A stretch of 29,816 bases of DNA. It comes from DTU015 sp964641455. GTDB taxonomy: Bacteria > Bacillota > Sulfobacillia > Fermentithermobacillales > Fermentithermobacillaceae. Below are positions 1 to 8,127 of this stretch, one piece after another. The position numbers were made by a program, and so were the translations under genes. Below the pieces are notes generated by a model, which did not search any database, was not told the DNA's origin, and was given only the letters and a program-made list of their open reading frames with translations. The stretch lies in assembly GCA_964641455.1 (NCBI GenBank), contig CAZXLH010000028.1:1-29816 (forward strand), written 5' to 3'. Every line of letters begins with the position of its first letter. Position 1 is the first letter of the stretch.

Positions 1-206
1 GTAACATCATAAAAGAGTCTCTTCATAACATGGGGATCCTTACGAAAGCCACGCGGTTTCAGGTTTTTTGGAGGTGGAGCAGGATAGTTGGCGATATTGC
101 CAGGAATGCCAAACCTCGTCGTTTGGATGGCGATGTTTTGTACGTAGCTACTTCTTCGTCTACGTGGGCTCAAGAACTTACCCTTATGCGACGCGAAATT
201 ATTTGA
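1..206 (+). CDS. dciA: DciA/DUF721 N-terminal part, 5' truncated by the window, ends at in-frame TGA
   Basis: The frame is open from the window edge to TGA at 204-206. It carries the DciA (DUF721) core pattern: a W-x-x-IVG motif (WSRIVGDIARNAKP), then RLDGDVLYVA and STWAQELTLMRREI. DciA is the common bacterial loader or recruiter of the replicative helicase and often lies just before gyrB, as here. The stop falls in the helix that normally continues as LL-x-x-IN-x-x-LG. That continuation (INKNLGGNYLTEIRFS) follows in the same frame right after the stop, so this is the front half of one domain. The true start lies upstream of the window. The split could be a nonsense mutation, a sequencing error, or two separately translated halves. 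Confidence 0.75.
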   Translation, partial: NIIKESLHNMGILTKATRFQVFWRWSRIVGDIARNAKPRRLDGDVLYVATSSSTWAQELTLMRREII

Positions 207-881
207 ATGATAAACAAGAATTTGGGCGGCAATTACTTAACAGAGATTCGCTTTTCCGAACACCTTTGGGGAACAACAAGCAGTTTTTCTACGTGGGATA
301 TTTACGGTTCATCTAATCATGAATATAAGCAATTTATGTGTCAAAATGTGCTAAGCCGGGTTGAGATGGATAGAATCCAATCATTAGTAAGCCCGGATCA
401 GGATTCTGAACTTTCTTTCACTTTTCAAAGATTTGCTGTTACAATGGAAAAGCGAAAAAAATATTTAGCCAATAAGGGCTTTAAGCAATGTCCTGCATGT
501 GGTTGTTTATACCGGCCCGGCCGTAGATGCCCTTACTGTTGGGCTAAGGAGCAAAACCATAGTTACAACAGAGTCATTACTATCCTTGAAAAGCACCCTG
601 AGGTATCTGATCTTACTATTTCTGTGAGTACAGGTATAAAAGAAAAAGATATCTTTGAAAGAGCCAGGCAAGAACTTACTTCCAGGTGGCACAGAACGTT
701 AGTGAATGGATATTTCAGAGCTGCTTCCGGAAAATTGGCTAAGCATGAACACGAGCAATTACAAGGCACAATGCTAAACATCGTAAGTTTGCGCACCGGC
801 AAACCCGGACACCAGGTTACTGCTAAAGATATCGATGAGGTGCTGGGAAAACGGCTTTCTGTTTTTCTGTCCCAACGTTAA
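207..881 (+). CDS. DciA/DUF721 C-terminal half with zinc ribbon (continuation of split dciA)
   Basis: This frame begins with ATG directly after the TGA of the upstream half (TGAATG) and has no Shine-Dalgarno of its own, so it could only be made by re-initiation or readthrough. Residues 2-17 complete the DUF721 fold (INKNLGGNYLTEIRFS). Near residues 95-112 is a zinc-ribbon pattern, CPACG then CPYCW. It is followed by a helical stretch (HPEVSDLTISVSTGIKEKDI) reminiscent of the YvyF-type flagellar-operon protein, where a CxxC pair precedes a helix-turn-helix-like segment; that resemblance is inference. The gene ends 58 bases before gyrB. It may be a remnant, or the second chain of a two-part DciA. 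I do not assign a separate function. Confidence 0.6.
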   Translation: MINKNLGGNYLTEIRFSEHLWGTTSSFSTWDIYGSSNHEYKQFMCQNVLSRVEMDRIQSLVSPDQDSELSFTFQRFAVTMEKRKKYLANKGFKQCPACGCLYRPGRRCPYCWAKEQNHSYNRVITILEKHPEVSDLTISVSTGIKEKDIFERARQELTSRWHRTLVNGYFRAASGKLAKHEHEQLQGTMLNIVSLRTGKPGHQVTAKDIDEVLGKRLSVFLSQR

Positions 882-891
882 CCGAACATAG

Positions 892-906
892 ATTCGCTAT
901 GCGAAT
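892..906 (+). repeat. Perfect 6-bp inverted repeat in the dciA-gyrB spacer
   Basis: ATTCGC, a 3-base centre TAT, then GCGAAT. It lies about 35 bases upstream of the gyrB start and could form an RNA hairpin or a protein-binding palindrome. No T-run follows, so it is not an intrinsic terminator. No good -35/-10 pair was found in this short spacer. Confidence 0.4.
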
Positions 907-939
907 TATGCTACTATTTGAATGCGAGGGGGCTTAGGT

Positions 940-2859
940 TTGAAACGAGTGGAAGACAGCAATCAGCAATATACTGCCAAAGAGATACAGGTGCTTGAAG
1001 GGCTTGAGGCTGTTCGTAAGCGGCCCGGCATGTATATTGGCTCAACATCCGAAAGAGGGCTTCATCATATTTTATTTGAAGTGGTTGATAACAGCGTAGA
1101 TGAGGCGCTTAACGGTTTTTGTGATCGAGTGGAAGTTGTTTTGAAGAAAGACGGATCCGTATCTTGTGAAGACAACGGACGAGGCATACCTGTAGGAATC
1201 CAACCCAAACTTGGAATACCGGCTGTGGAAGTGGCGCTTACCAAATTGCATGCCGGTTCGAAGTTTGGCAGGGGAGGATACAAAGTCTCAGGAGGGCTTC
1301 ACGGTGTAGGAGTTTCAGTTGTAAACGCTCTGTCTGAGTGGCTTGAAGTCCAAGTAAAGCAAAACGGCGGGCTTCACTATATTAAATTTGAACGCGGAAA
1401 GACTGTAGTTCCCCTGAAACGTCTGGGGGATTCTAAGCAAACAGGGACATACGTAAGATTTAAACCTGATTCTGAAATTTTTGAGACTGTTGAGTTCGAT
1501 TTTAATACAGTGGCTCAGCGGCTAAGAGAACTGGCTTATCTAAACAGCGGGCTTGAAATGATTCTGTACGATGAAAGAACCGATAAGCGGATTCAATACA
1601 AGTTCGATGGCGGGCTTATCCAATTTGTCAAAGCCCTCAATAAAAACAAAGACGTTTTGCATCCCGAGCCAGTTTATGGGAAGATGGTTAAGGACGAAGT
1701 AGATGTTGAATTTGCTTTTCAATACAATGACAGCTACATCGAAAATTTATTATCATACGCCAATACAATAAGAACCCAGGAAGGCGGAACTCATGAATCG
1801 GGTTTCAAGACGGCGCTTACCCGAATAATGAACGAGATGGCCAGAGAATCCGGCGTCCTCAAAGAAGGTGATGCTAACCTTGCAGGCGAGGACATTCGCG
1901 AAGGGATTGTAGTCGTTCTTCACGTCAAAATACGTGATCCCCAGTTTGAAGGCCAGACCAAAACAAAGCTTGGAAATTCTGAAGTTGCGGGTGCAGTTCA
2001 GTCTATTGTAACCGAGATTTTGACTGAGTATTTTGCTCATAACCCCAATCTTTCAAAAACCATTGCGCAAAAAGCAATAGTTGCAGCCAGGGCAAGGGAG
2101 GCTGCCCGGCAGGCCAGGGAACTTACCAAGAGGAAAGGTTCTCTCGATATTACAGCTTTGCCGGGTAAACTTACTGATTGTATATCCAGGGACCCAGCTG
2201 AATGTGAATTGTTCCTGGTTGAGGGTGACTCAGCAGGAGGTTCAGCTAAACAAGCCAGAGATCGGCAATTCCAGGCGATATTGCCTCTTAGGGGAAAAAT
2301 ACTGAACGTTGAAAAAGCAAGGCCGGACAGAGCCCTGGCCCATGAAGAAATCCGGTCACTTATCACTGCAATCGGAACAGGGTTCAGTGACGATTTTGAT
2401 ATAACCAAGGCACGATATCATAGAATTATCATTATGACTGACGCTGATGTAGACGGAAGCCATATCAGAACTTTGCTTCTGACGTTTTTCTTTAGATATA
2501 TGCCGGGGCTTATTGAAGAAGGTTATCTCTATATTGCCGAACCGCCTTTGTACCTGGTCAAGAGAGGAAGATCAGAAACGTACCTGTATTCAGACGAGGA
2601 ACTTGAGGCACACCTGGCAGAAATCCAAGGCGCTAATTACAATATTCAACGATATAAGGGTCTAGGTGAGATGGATGCCCATCAGCTTTGGGATACAACC
2701 ATGGACCCAAAAACCCGAACATTAAGAAGGGTCAAGATAGTAGACGGAATGTTGGCCGATGAGATTTTTACAATTCTTATGGGCAGTAAAGTGGAACCAA
2801 GGCGAGAATTCATTGAAGCTAACGCTCACTTAGTCAAGAATCTTGACACTGTAGGATGA
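940..2859 (+). CDS. gyrB: DNA gyrase subunit B
   Basis: ATPase subunit of DNA gyrase, which introduces negative supercoils with GyrA. The GHKL ATP-binding region is clear (EVVDNSVDEALNG, DNGRGIP, GGLHGVGVSVVNALS). It is followed by the transducer domain, then the TOPRIM metal site (EGDSAGGSAKQ and IIMTDADVDGSHIRTLL) and the C-terminal YKGLGEMDAHQLW motif. The length of 639 aa is typical. I place the start at TTG 940 because the ribosome-binding sequence GAGGGGG (926-932) lies inside the frame that would start at ATG 922; from 940 the spacing is about 7 bases. gyrA follows after 17 bases, so the two are co-translated as a standard gyrBA operon. The only oddity is the likely TTG start. Confidence 0.97.
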   Translation: MKRVEDSNQQYTAKEIQVLEGLEAVRKRPGMYIGSTSERGLHHILFEVVDNSVDEALNGFCDRVEVVLKKDGSVSCEDNGRGIPVGIQPKLGIPAVEVALTKLHAGSKFGRGGYKVSGGLHGVGVSVVNALSEWLEVQVKQNGGLHYIKFERGKTVVPLKRLGDSKQTGTYVRFKPDSEIFETVEFDFNTVAQRLRELAYLNSGLEMILYDERTDKRIQYKFDGGLIQFVKALNKNKDVLHPEPVYGKMVKDEVDVEFAFQYNDSYIENLLSYANTIRTQEGGTHESGFKTALTRIMNEMARESGVLKEGDANLAGEDIREGIVVVLHVKIRDPQFEGQTKTKLGNSEVAGAVQSIVTEILTEYFAHNPNLSKTIAQKAIVAARAREAARQARELTKRKGSLDITALPGKLTDCISRDPAECELFLVEGDSAGGSAKQARDRQFQAILPLRGKILNVEKARPDRALAHEEIRSLITAIGTGFSDDFDITKARYHRIIIMTDADVDGSHIRTLLLTFFFRYMPGLIEEGYLYIAEPPLYLVKRGRSETYLYSDEELEAHLAEIQGANYNIQRYKGLGEMDAHQLWDTTMDPKTRTLRRVKIVDGMLADEIFTILMGSKVEPRREFIEANAHLVKNLDTVG

Positions 2860-2876
2860 AGGAGGAGGCTTTGCGC

Positions 2877-5306
2877 ATGACAGATGTCGCTCGGAGGCTG
2901 GTGTCCACACCTATCGAAGAAGAGATGAAACGATCTTACATCGACTATTCTATGAGTGTTATCGTTTCCCGTGCTCTACCCGATGTGCGTGATGGCCTTA
3001 AACCGGTTCAACGAAGAATTATATATTCTATGGACGAGCTGGGTACAAGACATAACAAGCCACATAAGAAATCTGCACGTTTGGTTGGAGAAACCATGGG
3101 TAAATATCATCCCCACGGAGATTTGGCTATATATGACGCGTTGGCAAGAATGGCCCAGCCATTTAATATGCGGTACCCATTGGTAGACGGCCACGGGAAC
3201 TTTGGGTCAATAGACGGCGACTCACCTGCGGCTATGCGGTATACAGAGGCCCGGCTAACTGCAATTGCTGAAGAACTTCTTGTAGATCTTGGCAAAGAGA
3301 CTGTCGACTTTACACCTAACTTTGATGATAGTCTCCAGGAGCCTGCAGTACTGCCGTCAAGAATTCCTAATCTTATGATAAACGGCTCGGCCGGGATTGC
3401 AGTCGGTATGGCCACAAATATCCCTCCGCATAATCTTGGGGAAACAGTAGATGCGCTGATAGCATTAATCGATGATCCTGATCTCGATTCCCTGGATTTA
3501 ATGCAGTATGTTAAAGGGCCTGATTTCCCTACAGGGGGCCTGGTTGTAGGGATTGAACCTGTAAAAGATTTCTATACAACAGGCAGGGGAGTAATGAAAG
3601 TAAGGGCCCGGGCCAACATAGAAAAAGGGAAAAATAGCAAACACCGGATTGTGGTTGACGAGCTTCCGTATCAGGTCAATAAGTCAAGGCTTATCAAAAA
3701 CATTGCTGAGCTGGTACGGGAAAAAAGGATTCAAGGCGTAACTGATCTCAGGGACGAAAGCGACAAAAGCGGGCTGAGAATAGTTATCGACGTTAGAAAA
3801 GATATACAACCGGAAGTGGTTCTAAACCAGCTTTTCAAACACACGGCCCTTGAGACCAGTTTTGGCGGGATCATGCTTGCGTTAGTTAACGGACGCCCGG
3901 AAGTGCTGACTCTCAAAGGCGTGCTTTCGAACTATATTTTGCATCGTAAAGATGTGATAACCCGGAGGACTCAATACGAACTCAGAAAAGCCGAAGAGCG
4001 GGCACACATTCTGGCAGGGTTAGTGATTGCCCTTGCCAACCTGGATGAAGTAATCGCAATAATCAGAAGTTCCCGCAACGGGGCAGAGGCTCGCCAGAGG
4101 CTTACCCAGAGGTTTGTCCTTGATGATATTCAGGCCAAAGCAATTCTTGACATGAGGCTTGAGCGCCTTACCGGCCTTGAAAGAGATAAGATTATAGAAG
4201 AGCGCCGGGCTTTGTTAAAAGAAATTGAGTATCTAAGAGCGGTGCTTGGTTCAGAGAAAATGATTTACGGAATAGTCAAGAAGGAACTTGAAGACGTCCG
4301 GGCCACCTATGCAGATGAGCGCCGCACCAAGATTTTGCACCGGGCAGTTGAAATTTCCGATGAAGAACTCATAATAGAACAGGAAGTTTCTGTAATATTA
4401 ACAGGCATGGGGTATATAAAGAGAATGCCCCTTAATATATACAGGAGCCAACGAAGGGGTGGGTTAGGTGCTACAGCCATGCAGACTCGTGATGAGGACT
4501 GGGTTGAAAAGGTTGTTTCTACCACTACCCGCGATTCGTTAGTGCTGTTTACTACTCACGGAAAAGCATATTGGCTTAAGGTGTTTGAAATACCTGAGGC
4601 GGGAAAGCAGGCCAAAGGCCATATGGTGTCAAGGTTAATTGAACTTGAAAAAGACGAGAGAGTGACTGCGCTTATTTCTGCACCTCCAAACCCTGAAGAG
4701 GCCGGAGATCTGTTTTTTGTAACCAAACAGGGGATGTGTAAGCGAACGCCGTTTGTTGAGTATTTGACGCGCAGAAGGAAAGGGCTTAGGGCAATTAACC
4801 TTCGTCAAGGAGATTCGCTGATCTTGACGAGGCTTGTACAAGACGGAGACGAAATTCTAATTACTACCTATTTTGGGAAGGCAATTAGAATGAGTGTAGA
4901 TGATGTAAGGCCTATGGGCAGAACTGCTACCGGCGTCATAGCCATAAGGCTTGCCAAAGGGGACTATGTAATCGGCGCCGATCCGGTTTCTCAGGAGTCT
5001 AAGGTATTGCTGGTCAGTGAGTACGGTTACGGCAAGATAACCAAAATCAGTGACTTCCCTCTGCAAAAACGGGGAGGCAGAGGGGTTATGGCCCTGAGAA
5101 GATCGAAGAAGAGCGGCAATATGGCAATTACACGGCTGGTTACACCGGAAGATGAGGAAGCGCTGTTGATAACGGCAGAAGGCATAGCTATAAGAATTAA
5201 GCTTTCAGAAATTAAAGTTGCGCGTAGGACTACTTTAGGCGTTAGGCTAATGAAGATTGAGCATCCTGACAGACTATCGGCTTGCAGCATTATTGAAGGG
5301 GAATGA
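2877..5306 (+). CDS. gyrA: DNA gyrase subunit A
   Basis: Breakage-reunion subunit of DNA gyrase, 809 aa from ATG 2877. AAGGAGGAGG lies 8 bases upstream; the ATG at 2856 would place that site inside the gene. The N-terminal hallmark SMSVIVSRALPDVRDGLKP is present, and the quinolone pocket reads HPHGDLAIYDA. The residue at position 83 is therefore Leu (codon TTG, 3123-3125), where Ser is usual, while Asp87 is kept. The catalytic tyrosine region reads AAMRYTE. The C-terminal beta-pinwheel holds a GyrA-box at residues 525-531 reading QRRGGLG, with Leu in place of the usual Lys or Arg, and a later QKRGGRG blade. The archease ATGs overlap or follow the stop, so downstream genes are probably coupled to it. 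Confidence 0.97.
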   Translation: MTDVARRLVSTPIEEEMKRSYIDYSMSVIVSRALPDVRDGLKPVQRRIIYSMDELGTRHNKPHKKSARLVGETMGKYHPHGDLAIYDALARMAQPFNMRYPLVDGHGNFGSIDGDSPAAMRYTEARLTAIAEELLVDLGKETVDFTPNFDDSLQEPAVLPSRIPNLMINGSAGIAVGMATNIPPHNLGETVDALIALIDDPDLDSLDLMQYVKGPDFPTGGLVVGIEPVKDFYTTGRGVMKVRARANIEKGKNSKHRIVVDELPYQVNKSRLIKNIAELVREKRIQGVTDLRDESDKSGLRIVIDVRKDIQPEVVLNQLFKHTALETSFGGIMLALVNGRPEVLTLKGVLSNYILHRKDVITRRTQYELRKAEERAHILAGLVIALANLDEVIAIIRSSRNGAEARQRLTQRFVLDDIQAKAILDMRLERLTGLERDKIIEERRALLKEIEYLRAVLGSEKMIYGIVKKELEDVRATYADERRTKILHRAVEISDEELIIEQEVSVILTGMGYIKRMPLNIYRSQRRGGLGATAMQTRDEDWVEKVVSTTTRDSLVLFTTHGKAYWLKVFEIPEAGKQAKGHMVSRLIELEKDERVTALISAPPNPEEAGDLFFVTKQGMCKRTPFVEYLTRRRKGLRAINLRQGDSLILTRLVQDGDEILITTYFGKAIRMSVDDVRPMGRTATGVIAIRLAKGDYVIGADPVSQESKVLLVSEYGYGKITKISDFPLQKRGGRGVMALRRSKKSGNMAITRLVTPEDEEALLITAEGIAIRIKLSEIKVARRTTLGVRLMKIEHPDRLSACSIIEGE

Positions 5307-5308
5307 GC

Positions 5309-5734
5309 ATGCAAGAAGGGTTTCAGGTTGTTGATCATGTAGCTGATATGAGAGTAAGAGCGTGGGGGCCTGGTTTTCAAGAGGTATTCACTCAAATTGC
5401 AAAAGCCATGTGGTTTGTGATGCTTGGTGAAACCCAGGTTCCCGCTCAAGAGCGATGGCACATCGAAATAACGGGAATAGATATGGAAGATTTGCTGGTT
5501 GGTTTTCTCAACGAACAACTTGCCGTTTTCGAGATAGATGGTTTGGTAGTTTCGACGGTACAGGAAATTGTCTTTGAAAAATGTGAAGAAGAGGAACAGA
5601 TTTGTCTTAAAGCAATTATGTGTGGGTCCTATTTATCAAACCTGGACACAAAAGTTAATCTCCAAATTAAGGCTGCTACTTTCCATGGATTGCAATTAAC
5701 TCCCACAGAAGCCTGGGTTACTTTCGATGTTTGA
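5309..5734 (+). CDS. Archease, activator of the RtcB RNA ligase
   Basis: Small protein of 141 aa with the archease signature: VDHVADMRVRAWG near the N-terminus, a central LLVGFLNEQLAVFE helix, and the C-terminal KAATFHGL followed by VTFDV. Archease is known to accelerate RtcB guanylylation and allow multiple turnover. It sits directly before rtcB, which supports that role. Two ATGs are possible: 5303 overlaps the gyrA stop, while 5309 is better spaced (7 bases) from AAGGGG at 5296-5301, so I prefer 5309. The near-overlap with the gyrA end suggests translational coupling. It is a cytoplasmic protein with no signal peptide. Confidence 0.88.
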   Translation: MQEGFQVVDHVADMRVRAWGPGFQEVFTQIAKAMWFVMLGETQVPAQERWHIEITGIDMEDLLVGFLNEQLAVFEIDGLVVSTVQEIVFEKCEEEEQICLKAIMCGSYLSNLDTKVNLQIKAATFHGLQLTPTEAWVTFDV

Positions 5735-5782
5735 AAGTGCGTAAAGCACAGTGGCGAACTACTGAAAGGGAGTGGTACTTAA

Positions 5783-7228
5783 ATGTCTAAAGAACTCAAA
5801 AAGGTTTCAGGGCAAGAGTGCCATTGGATTATGCCCAAAGAAGATGGCATGAAAGTTGATGGCATTATTTTTGCAACTGAAGAAATTATTCAGGATTTGA
5901 AGGGAACAAAGGCTATTGAGCAGGTAAGAAATGTTGCCTATCTGCCTGGTATATTACAGGCATCTCTGGCAATGCCTGACATTCACGAAGGGTACGGGTT
6001 TCCCATCGGCGGAGTTGCAGCAACAGATTTAGACAGTGGAATAATCAGCCCAGGCGGTATTGGGTATGACATTAATTGCGGCGTTAGAATAATGGTGTCT
6101 GATTTGACACGTTCTGACGTTGAGGGCCGGATGGAAAAACTCGTGGAAAATCTGTTCTCAACGATTCCTACAGGCGTAGGCAAAAAAGGCTCTATCCGGC
6201 TGTCGAATAAGGAACTTGAAGAGGTGCTGACAAGAGGAGCAGGCTGGGCAGTTGACAAAGGCTATGGCTGGAATACTGACCTGGATCATTTAGAGGAAAG
6301 AGGCTGTATGGAGGGTGCGGACCCTGGGTACTTATCTGAAAGGGCTCTTAAGCGAGGAAGCCAGGGATTAGGCACTTTGGGTTCAGGCAACCACTTTGTA
6401 GAAGTCAGCTTCATAGATGAGATTTTTGATGAAGAGGCAGCAGAGGCTTTTGGGCTGTTTCCGGGCCAAGTGGTTTTCTGGGTTCATTCAGGTTCAAGGG
6501 GCTTGGGCCACCAGGTATGCACAGATTACTTGCGTGTTATGCGCCGGGCGGTTTCCAAGTATGGGATTACTTTGCCTGACAGGCAGCTTGATTGCGCTCC
6601 TACCATGTCTGATGAAGGAAAGAAGTATTTTGCAGCTATGGCAGGCGCAGCAAACTATGCCTGGGCAAATAGGCAGGTGTTGTCTCACTATGTAAGAGAA
6701 TCAGTCAGGCAAACGCTTGGAAAAAGCGCCGAGAGTTTGGGAATGCACATGCTTTATGACGTGGCTCATAACATTGGCAAGATTGAAGAACATATTGCCG
6801 ATGGGCAGAAGCAAAAGGTGCTTGTGCACAGAAAAGGCGCGACCAGGGCATTTGGGCCGGGGCACAACGATGTTCCTGAGCGGTACAGAGGTATAGGCCA
6901 GCCTGTTTTGATTCCCGGAGACATGGGCCGGGCTTCATATATTATGAGAGGCACAAAAGAAGCCATGGAGCTTTCATTTGGTTCTGCATGTCACGGAGCA
7001 GGCCGTGCTCTTTCGAGGACACAGGCAAGGAAAACCATATCGGTTAAAGAACTTCGGGAAAAGCTGGCAAGCCGCGGCGTTGTTGTGAGATCGGCTACAA
7101 TGAGGGGGCTTGTTGAGGAAGCTCCGGATGCTTACAAAGACGTAAGCGTTGTAGTAGAGGCCACTGCCCAAGCAGGGCTTGCGCAAAAGGTTGCAAGGGT
7201 AAGGCCAATGGGAGTAATCAAAGGTTAG
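5783..7228 (+). CDS. rtcB: RNA-splicing ligase RtcB (3'-phosphate/5'-OH ligase)
   Basis: GTP- and Mn-dependent ligase that joins RNA 3'-phosphate or 2',3'-cyclic phosphate ends to 5'-OH ends in RNA repair or tRNA healing. It is full length (481 aa). Metal-site motifs are visible: MPDIHEG, GGIGYDINCGVR with Cys99, GSGNHFVEV, HSGSRGLGHQV, and HNIGKIEEH. The guanylylated histidine is in SACHGAGRALSR and falls at His404, the same number as in the well-studied Pyrococcus enzyme. The site AAAGGGAG precedes ATG 5783. The gene follows archease by 48 bases, so the pair forms an RNA ligation module inside the gyrase operon run. Confidence 0.96.
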   Translation: MSKELKKVSGQECHWIMPKEDGMKVDGIIFATEEIIQDLKGTKAIEQVRNVAYLPGILQASLAMPDIHEGYGFPIGGVAATDLDSGIISPGGIGYDINCGVRIMVSDLTRSDVEGRMEKLVENLFSTIPTGVGKKGSIRLSNKELEEVLTRGAGWAVDKGYGWNTDLDHLEERGCMEGADPGYLSERALKRGSQGLGTLGSGNHFVEVSFIDEIFDEEAAEAFGLFPGQVVFWVHSGSRGLGHQVCTDYLRVMRRAVSKYGITLPDRQLDCAPTMSDEGKKYFAAMAGAANYAWANRQVLSHYVRESVRQTLGKSAESLGMHMLYDVAHNIGKIEEHIADGQKQKVLVHRKGATRAFGPGHNDVPERYRGIGQPVLIPGDMGRASYIMRGTKEAMELSFGSACHGAGRALSRTQARKTISVKELREKLASRGVVVRSATMRGLVEEAPDAYKDVSVVVEATAQAGLAQKVARVRPMGVIKG

Positions 7229-7304
7229 GCAGCAGTGAATTCCTAATTAGAGTGTATCAGCTTTAATGCAGTGCAAAAACTACTCCGGAAAGGGGAAACG
7301 GGTT

Positions 7305-8114
7305 ATGGCAGATACAAACAAAAAGGCCGAAATAGCCGTAATCGGAGGTACAGGGTTTTACAAGTTCCTTGATGAAACTACTGAAATTCAAGTTAACACC
7401 CCTTATGGTTTTACGTCTGATGCGATTTCACTGGGGTCTCTTTCAGGAAAAAACATTGCTTTCTTGCCCCGGCACGGAAAAAACCACCGGTACCCTCCCC
7501 ATATGGTTAACTACAGGGCGAATTTATGGGCGCTTAAGCAATTGGGGGTAACGAGAGTCCTTGGGCCGTGTGCAGTGGGAAGCCTTCAGCCAGATGTTCA
7601 CCCTGGTGATTTTGTGTTTTGTGATCAATTTGTAGATAGGACAACCGGCAGAAAAGATACTTTTTACGACGGGCCCAAGACGGTTCACCTTAGTTCAGCC
7701 GACCCGTACTGCAAAGAATTGCGTGAGATAGGCATTCAAGCGGCCAAGGAACTTGATTTACCCTATCATTCTAAAGGCACCATGGTTGTGATTCAGGGCC
7801 CACGGTTTTCAACCAGAGCGGAATCTAAGTGGTTTTCATCAATGGGGTGGAAGGTTGTCAATATGACCGGATATCCTGAAGTCATGCTTGCCCGGGAACT
7901 TGGGATGTGTTACCTGAACGTTTCACTTATTACCGATTACGATGTTGGCCTGGAAGGCAGGGCAGATATCAAACCGGTAACAGCCGATGAGGTTACTGAA
8001 GTATTCATGGAGCATAATGAGAAACTCAAGCAGCTGATGGCAAAAATTATTGAAAGAATTCCTGAAAAACCCCATTGCTCTTGTCATGAAGAATTAGAAA
8101 GAGTGCTGTCCTAA
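7305..8114 (+). CDS. mtnP: S-methyl-5'-thioadenosine phosphorylase
   Basis: Phosphorolysis of methylthioadenosine to adenine and methylthioribose-1-phosphate, a by-product recovery step for polyamine and SAM metabolism. The family-2 purine nucleoside/MTA phosphorylase motifs are intact: AVIGGTGFY, FLPRHGKNHRYPPHMVNYRAN, GPCAVGSLQPDVHPGDFVF, GPRFSTRAES, NMTGYPEVMLARELG and SLITDYDVGLEG. The start at ATG 7305 is preferred because AAAGGGG ends 10 bases before it; an in-frame ATG at 7266 would add 13 residues. The length is 269 aa, normal for the family. The next gene, mtnA, uses its product and begins 13 bases later, which favours MTA over inosine or guanosine as the substrate. Confidence 0.93.
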   Translation: MADTNKKAEIAVIGGTGFYKFLDETTEIQVNTPYGFTSDAISLGSLSGKNIAFLPRHGKNHRYPPHMVNYRANLWALKQLGVTRVLGPCAVGSLQPDVHPGDFVFCDQFVDRTTGRKDTFYDGPKTVHLSSADPYCKELREIGIQAAKELDLPYHSKGTMVVIQGPRFSTRAESKWFSSMGWKVVNMTGYPEVMLARELGMCYLNVSLITDYDVGLEGRADIKPVTADEVTEVFMEHNEKLKQLMAKIIERIPEKPHCSCHEELERVLS

Positions 8115-8127
8115 GAGGTGCGTCAAA

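Noticed and set aside
204..206. TGA in dciA as a selenocysteine codon
   Set aside because: There is no SECIS-like hairpin right after it, and no redox role or Cys-aligned position in DUF721. The stop lies in a structural helix.
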